From NCBI RefSeq assembly GCF_002286915.1, contig NZ_MVOG01000033.1, positions 1 to 35,973 of the forward strand: 35,973 nt of DNA, in the 5' to 3' direction. The notes under the pieces were generated by a model. It was not told the origin of the DNA. It was given only the letters and a program-made list of their open reading frames with translations, and ran no database searches. The translations under genes were made by a program, and so were the position numbers. Shown one piece after another: positions 33,774 to 35,973 of this stretch. Positions within the stretch are counted from its first letter, which is position 1. Every line of letters starts with the position of its first letter. The stretch comes from Bifidobacterium italicum. Lineage in GTDB: Bacteria; Actinomycetota; Actinomycetes; Actinomycetales; Bifidobacteriaceae.

Positions 33774-34952
33774 TTACTCCCTGCCGAGGTTGTTCGTGTT
33801 CTTGAAGCGGTGCACGAGCAGGTCGGCGATGACGAACAATGCGAGCGCCGAGCAGCCGAGGATGATCCACGCTTTCGCGATGTGCCAGTCGTTGTAGAGG
33901 TAGTCGTCGCTGTATTTGAAGCCGCCGCCGTCGAGCATCTCATCCTTCATGCCGGACGGGCAGTAGGACAGGTCGTCGGGAAGCTTCGGCTTCGCGGCTG
34001 TGAGCGCCGACGGGTCGGCGGCCGCGGCGGCGTCGGGATTCGCGGCGCCCGCCGCGTCGCCCAATGCGGACGGGTCGTCGCCGTCCGCTCCCCCGCTTGC
34101 CGATGCGGACGGGTTGTCGGTGGGCAACGAGGCGTCGCCGGATGTGGACGGCGAAGGCGAGGCGGACGGATCGGCGGCCGCGTCGGTCGGTGCCACGTTC
34201 GCCTGTGTGCCGCCGCCCGTCGCCCCGCCGGACGACGAGTTCGCGTCCTGCTCGGACGGGTCCTTGAGCGGCAGACAGTTGAGGTCGCTCGTCGTGCCGA
34301 GCGCCTCCATGCCCCAGCGGCTGATCATGCCGTAGGAGATCTTGTTGAGCAGCCCTTTGAGCTCGAAGAGCATGCCGCAGAACACGAGTTCGACGATGAG
34401 GATGTACGGCGTGACCGACGTCGCCGTCTCGGCGCTTTTCATCAATGTGGAGATGACCATGCCGAGCGCGTCCGAGGCATAGAACAGCAGCAGGAACGTG
34501 ATGTAATACTCCCAGTAGACGCCGCCTGAGCCGCCGATGAGCGCGCCGCCCGACGGCGGCCGCGCGTCGTAGACGAGCGCGATGCCGGGGAAGCACAGGC
34601 ACAGCACGGCGCTTTGGAACGCACACAACAGGAACTGCACGATCGCGTTCGCGAGCGTGAACGCGACCGGGTAGAGTCCGGCGGCGAGGTCGGCCTGCAG
34701 TACGGTGCGCTGTTTGACGACGACCTGCACCGAATTGAACAGGCCACCCCAGATGCACGTGCACATGAGCAGGAACGCGACCGATTTCGTGGCCGTCTGC
34801 AGATGGAACACGTTGTCGCCGGCGACGGCGATGACGATCGCGACGCCCGCGATCGGAAACATCATCATGATAACGAGGCTTTTGCCTCCGCGGAACAGCA
34901 GTTTGAACGCGACGTCCAAACAGTTCGCGAACTGCCTGAGCACCATCTTCAT
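33774..34952 (-). CDS. ABC-2 type permease (ABCG family) with low-complexity loop
   Basis: 392 residues, about six helices: FPIAGVAIVIAVAGDN, SVAFLLMCTCIWGGL, VAFTLANAIVQFLLC, YITFLLLFYASDALGM, YILIVELVFCGMLF and, after a long loop, IILGCSALALFVIADLL. The large loop before the last helix has the ABCG-like RWGMEALGTTSDLNCLP, as in the transporter at 13378, followed by about 110 residues rich in Ser, Ala, Asp, Pro and Gly, predicted to lie outside. GGGGAG lies eight bases before the ATG. It pairs with the ATPase gene 57 bases upstream. The C-terminal NNLGRE end is short. It is convergent with the 32377 gene with only 23 bases between the stops. Confidence 0.9.
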   Translation of the reverse strand: MKMVLRQFANCLDVAFKLLFRGGKSLVIMMMFPIAGVAIVIAVAGDNVFHLQTATKSVAFLLMCTCIWGGLFNSVQVVVKQRTVLQADLAAGLYPVAFTLANAIVQFLLCAFQSAVLCLCFPGIALVYDARPPSGGALIGGSGGVYWEYYITFLLLFYASDALGMVISTLMKSAETATSVTPYILIVELVFCGMLFELKGLLNKISYGMISRWGMEALGTTSDLNCLPLKDPSEQDANSSSGGATGGGTQANVAPTDAAADPSASPSPSTSGDASLPTDNPSASASGGADGDDPSALGDAAGAANPDAAAAADPSALTAAKPKLPDDLSYCPSGMKDEMLDGGGFKYSDDYLYNDWHIAKAWIILGCSALALFVIADLLVHRFKNTNNLGRE

Positions 34953-35009
34953 CGTTGCACTCCCCTACTCTCGTCTACTCTCGTTCTTCGGATGCGCCCA
35001 CGGCGCGCG

Positions 35010-35973
35010 TCACTTGCCGAGCGGCGGCTGCGGCGCGAGCCCCGGCACCTCGTACGGCTGGAAGGTGATGTGGTCGGGATCGCTGATCTGGTCGTTGAGG
35101 TTCTTGAACATCTCGCGGAAGTCCCTCGCGCCGCCGAAGTGCCTAAGCGCGTCGGCGGGCGTGCCCGCAAACGCGAGGCGTCCGGGGTTGCGCGTCCCCG
35201 GGTCCTTCGCGCGCGGCGCGGCGACGACGATGACCTCGTCGAACATGTCGAGCATGTCGATCTCGTGGATGACCATGATGATCGACAGCACGCGTTCCGA
35301 ACCGTCCTCGCCGGCTGCGCGCTGTATATCGCGCGGCGGATGCACGATGTCGCGCAGCTTCGTGAACAGCTTGTCCTTGTCGATGTAGCTCAGGCCGGCG
35401 TCGGGTTCGTCGAGGCACAGCACCGGCTTGTAGCCGACGAGTTCGCGCGCGACGCTCACACGGCGCTTCTGGCCGCCGGAGAGCTTCTTGATCGGCGAAT
35501 CCTTCAGCGCGTAGATGTCGAGCTTGTGCAATACCGAGTCGACCTGCTCCTTGATTTCGGCGCGCGACGAATCCTCGGCCATGCGCAGCTTCGCCGACGA
35601 GTAGATCTCCTCGAAGACGGTGAGCTCCTGAAGGAACACGTTGCTCTGCTGCACGTAGCCGATCATCGGTCCGAGATTCTTGTAGTGCGCGCGCAGATCC
35701 TCCTGATTCTTGTAGAGCGTGCGCCCGTTGTACAGTGAGTCCTTGCCGGACAGGCAGTTGAGCAGCAGTGTCTTGCCGGCGCCCGATGTGCCGATGATCG
35801 CGACGAGACTGTGCTGCGGGATCTGGAAATGGATGTCTTTGAGCAGCGTCTTCGGATGCCTGCCGCCTACCGTCTTGTCGTCGATCTGCACGTCGAGCAT
35901 GACCGGCTGCGCGATCTGCGCGGCCGCCGGCTGCACGGCCGTGCTCGGCGCCGGCGCGGACGGACGCTTGCCG
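35010..35973 (-). CDS. ABCG-type ABC transporter ATPase, 5' end beyond the window
   Basis: At least 320 residues; the frame stays open to the window edge (GKRPSAPAPST-like Pro/Ala linker), so the protein probably has a further N-terminal domain outside, as in FHA-linker-ATPase proteins of actinobacteria. That domain is not visible. Motifs: Walker A GTSGAGKT, Q-loop IGYVQQSN, signature LSGGQKRR, Walker B VLCLDEPDAGLS (Asp instead of the usual Thr-Ser after EP) and H-loop VIHEID. A Lys/Arg-poor C-terminus ends APQPPLGK. It is co-oriented with the permease gene and forms a two-gene exporter, in contrast to the fused transporter at 13378. The GTG at 35936 is only a possible start. Confidence 0.92.
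   Translation of the reverse strand, partial: GKRPSAPAPSTAVQPAAAQIAQPVMLDVQIDDKTVGGRHPKTLLKDIHFQIPQHSLVAIIGTSGAGKTLLLNCLSGKDSLYNGRTLYKNQEDLRAHYKNLGPMIGYVQQSNVFLQELTVFEEIYSSAKLRMAEDSSRAEIKEQVDSVLHKLDIYALKDSPIKKLSGGQKRRVSVARELVGYKPVLCLDEPDAGLSYIDKDKLFTKLRDIVHPPRDIQRAAGEDGSERVLSIIMVIHEIDMLDMFDEVIVVAAPRAKDPGTRNPGRLAFAGTPADALRHFGGARDFREMFKNLNDQISDPDHITFQPYEVPGLAPQPPLGK

Noticed and set aside
1..35973. CRISPR arrays, tRNA or rRNA genes
   Set aside because: No regularly spaced repeats of the right length and no cloverleaf or rRNA-like segments were noticed; short or diverged RNAs could be missed by eye.

Overview
The window looks like a chromosomal segment of a high-GC actinobacterium, most likely a Bifidobacterium or close relative. 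The order rel, dut, DUF4193, sepH, nucleotide-pyrophosphatase-like gene is an actinobacterial core neighbourhood, and sepH and DUF4193 are actinobacterial families. No rRNA, tRNA or CRISPR array was seen. All calls come from reading translations and motifs; no database search was run.

Layout. Positions 1-2640 are a decayed patch: a frameshifted, edge-truncated IS transposase, a doubtful ORF, and a stop-riddled topoisomerase III remnant that abuts the next gene and probably derives from a lost conjugative element. Positions 2723-9130 are housekeeping: cyclophilin, a strong bidirectional terminator, bifunctional (p)ppGpp synthetase/hydrolase, dUTPase, a DUF4193 zinc protein, septation protein SepH and a phosphodiesterase-family protein. 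Positions 9421-12082 are a LytTR response regulator followed by two overlapping sensor genes. The first keeps the phospho-acceptor His but lacks an ATPase domain; the second has the ATPase domain but Asp at the His position. Positions 12072-13381 carry a duplicated kinase/ABC-transporter junction flanking a small membrane-protein gene.

Positions 13378-32020 are a leftward array of 15 genes, followed by a rightward gene at 32377-33750. Together they encode an ABCG-type transporter, a canonical-looking Hsp70, a GrpE-like protein, a second Hsp70 with ruined nucleotide-binding motifs and a SEC-C zinc tail, three YbjN-like proteins (one fused to a degenerate P-loop-like domain), a DUF1810 protein, a four-helix membrane protein, a VirD4/TraG-like ATPase without a relaxase, a second degenerate P-loop-like protein, two PASTA-like surface proteins, a 35-residue zinc ribbon, a secreted protein with three SLH-like repeats, and a membrane-anchored zinc-ribbon protein. 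The right edge (33774-35973) holds a permease and the ATPase of another ABCG-type transporter.

The strongest new observation is regulatory. Nearly every unit of this locus, and the response-regulator operon itself, is preceded by two 7-bp half-sites (consensus TTCTTAC) with a 21-bp period, followed after 30 bp by a -10 box. This is the architecture expected of a LytTR-activated regulon. I infer that the split-kinase LytTR system controls a roughly 20-kb envelope-associated chaperone/export machine that I do not recognise as a described system.
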